The notes beneath the pieces are model-generated. The model saw only the letters and a program-made list of their open reading frames with translations, had not been told where the DNA came from and searched no databases. The position numbers and the translations under genes are program-made. From NCBI GenBank assembly GCA_007844125.1, contig CM017563.1, positions 23,152,573-23,216,572 of the forward strand: a stretch of DNA of 64,000 nt, given 5' to 3'. Below are positions 62,095 through 64,000 of this stretch, one piece after another; position 1 is the first letter of the stretch; every line of letters starts with the position of its first letter. This DNA comes from Sinonovacula constricta (taxonomy: Eukaryota; Mollusca; Bivalvia; Cardiida; Solecurtidae).

Positions 62095-62357
62095 TTATCT
62101 CAAATGAGGCTTAGCCGCCAGTCTTGAGGAAAATCCACATGGCCATTGCAGGAACTTTTCATTTCATTGAGGTTTAGCCGCCACCCAACCGGCAAATCCA
62201 ATTGGCCAAGAGGACATTGGGATTCTGGAGCGACGGTCTCTTTGAGGGTCTTTTCATCTAAATGAAGCCAAGCCGCCATCCCACGACGGACATTCCGACT
62301 GTCGTATAGTTCTGGGACAATATATGTGTGTTCATCTCAATCGAGGCTTAGCCGCCA
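62095..62357 (+). repeat. Degenerate tandem repeat, four AGCCGCCA units
   Basis: A motif close to TCATCTCAATGAGGCTTAGC followed by CGCCA occurs at about 62095, 62156, 62251 and 62331. The spacers share partly similar blocks (AAATCCACATGGCCA/AAATCCAATTGGCCA and CTGGGAC-like ends). Unit spacing is irregular, about 61-95 bp. It is GC-richer than its surroundings. No reading frame runs through all units. Nature unknown: a minisatellite, or an internal repeat of a mobile element. Confidence 0.6.
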
Positions 62358-64000
62358 CCTATGGCTAAGTCGAAATGCCTGCGACAGTAGGTTTTTATTT
62401 TTATATATACTTATTGATTTCAATACACGGTGTACAACAACAAAACAAAAAGGCTAAGTATACCGGTCAATGTCTGAAACAACAGAGCTCTGGCGTAAAA
62501 GATATAAAAGATATATGAGTCAGAACTGCAAGGTTCACCTTGCTAGATTGAGGGATGGATCTGGCACGCGTCCGTAAAAGGGTGACATATCGGTATCCAT
62601 AATCTGTTCTCCCTCTGTAGGTCCTGTTGATATACCAATCTGCTAATCATAACGTCGAGAGCCTGGCATAGTGAGGTTGCTCTAGTCTCTTACAGAAGTT
62701 GTTTTTATTTATTTAGAAAGATATATGAAGTATATATACCGAAAAAAATGTTCGGGCGTGTATCTGCATCTAAAACAATAAAAGATGCAACATATGCTTC
62801 GAGATACCACCATAAACTTCATTTCCATATTTCATTTTATATCGAGGGTGGTTCTTCAAGCGGTTAATGATGAATTAGACCAATGCCACCGTAGGAGCAT
62901 CATTGACGAATTGACTATACACAGCCAGCGACAGACTCTGATTTTAAGACAATCCGGACCACATAGACCTGTAAAGGATATGACGAGTAAGGTCATCCAG
63001 GATGAGTTTGATCAGTATCCTCCTGCGAAACAAGCTAGCAGGACCGACTACCTTAAGAATATTTAATAATAAAGACAATGAAACACCTGAACCAAGTTTC
63101 CGACAAATGACTTTTGGAAAGTACCTAGGGAGCTGGGGAATTGGCTTTCCGTAGTAGGCTGCCTTCGCAGACCCAAGAGCTTTTCTGAGTGAGGTACGGC
63201 TTTTAATCAGGGCAAAGCTATCAGAAAAGTCATGTATTAAACGACATTAAGTTCCAACTCACTCTCAAAGTACCACTTAGCAGGACCAAGCAGGAAGGTG
63301 CAGAGGATAACATAGATCATCTGCTGCGTCAAACTCAGATTGGCTTAATCTGCGATTAAATCCACGATTCCAGTGTTGTTCCATATCCTGCTGAGATATG
63401 ATTCCCAGGTATAAATGCAAGCAAAATTAAAGCCAAACGGCCACTTCCGTTGCATTATAATCAACTCAAAATAGTATATGATATAGAAAACTGATCCAAA
63501 TAATTGCGAATTACCCCTAATTCGGCCCACCTTTAATATAAATGAACAGATAAGGAAGTTGGTGCCATTTTTCTTCAATTGTGTATTTAAGATTGGTGAA
63601 AGAATGCATTGGTAAACGTCGCAGAGACGTTCGTGGCTTAAGAAATAACGAACAATTATTGAATGTTTACACTGTATTATGCCGTTGTGAACACAACCCT
63701 CGCAGAGCATGCGTAGTTGCTAAACAACGTTATATACCTCTATGTTTGATCCTTCAACAGCAAAATCGGTAATATCGCAGTAAGCAAAATACGGAAAAGG
63801 AGAACACAAACTAGATAATCAAATACATATTGAGACATTCCGTCAACGGGATCGAATCCTGGTCTTACATTTAAATGTAAATGCTGTTGCCATACGGGCC
63901 GATCTCAAGATGCTTTTGTGAAAATACGTACTGAAGTTAAACAGACACAAACACTGACCGACGATCTCAAGAATAATCTAACTCAATAGACTATTATGTC
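62358..64000. other. Right-hand end, no recognised gene
   Basis: Two frames may deserve attention: 62785-63066 (93 codons from ATG, polar and charged, containing DELDQCHRRSIIDELTIH) and 63581-63772 (63 codons, no ATG, basic). I recognise neither. Neither has clear splice signals. The stretch looks slightly less AT-rich than the rest of the window. Confidence 0.35.
63841..63900 (-). repeat. tRNA-like fragment
   Basis: The minus strand has a box-A-like TATGGCAACAGC and, about 30 bases later, a box-B-like GGATTCGATCCC. The acceptor arms do not pair, so it is not a working tRNA. It may be the head of a further SINE. Confidence 0.3.

Overview
This is a eukaryotic window, AT-rich (roughly two thirds A+T by eye) and gene-poor. 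It is most likely from a bivalve mollusc. The clearest genes are secreted proteins with a signal peptide, a coiled coil and a C1q domain, a family known to be hugely expanded in bivalves. Several tRNA-derived SINE families and many microsatellites fit that origin. Species was not determined.

Layout. 1-5162: no gene found; one interspersed repeat, a microsatellite and one SINE. 5163-24731: copy A of a large direct segmental duplication. It holds the only C1q gene in the window whose two exons are both intact (minus strand, 15551 to 12644). 24732-40128: the spacer between the copies. It carries a decayed non-LTR retrotransposon fragment (32285-33044) and a second C1q gene, M (38306 to 36422), whose first exon has a stop codon and a frameshift. 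40129-59092: copy B of the duplication. Its C1q gene has an intact C1q exon (48122 to 47713), but most of its first exon is deleted. 59093-59192: a 100-N assembly gap. 59193-64000: an unrelated flank with one plus-strand C1q exon (59725-59832), a degenerate tandem repeat at 62.1-62.36 kb, and otherwise no recognised gene.

The three minus-strand C1q genes A, M and B are tandem, head to tail, and share a conserved promoter block. A TATA box lies about 96-99 bp upstream of each ATG. Exon 1 encodes the signal peptide and coiled coil, and exon 2 the whole C1q domain, joined in phase 1. In such families the coiled coil is thought to trimerise the protein and the C1q jelly-roll to bind ligands in innate immunity; that role is family knowledge, not something read here. 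The 5' exons are decaying in two of three loci while all three C1q exons stay open, a birth-and-death pattern.

Copies A and B differ by about 9-10% over most of their length, but only about 2% over about 3.3 kb (A 18.53-21.88 kb, B 52.50-55.77 kb). This suggests recent gene conversion. SINE insertions, a palindromic element and several indels separate the two copies. No RNA gene, CRISPR array or complete autonomous transposon was found.
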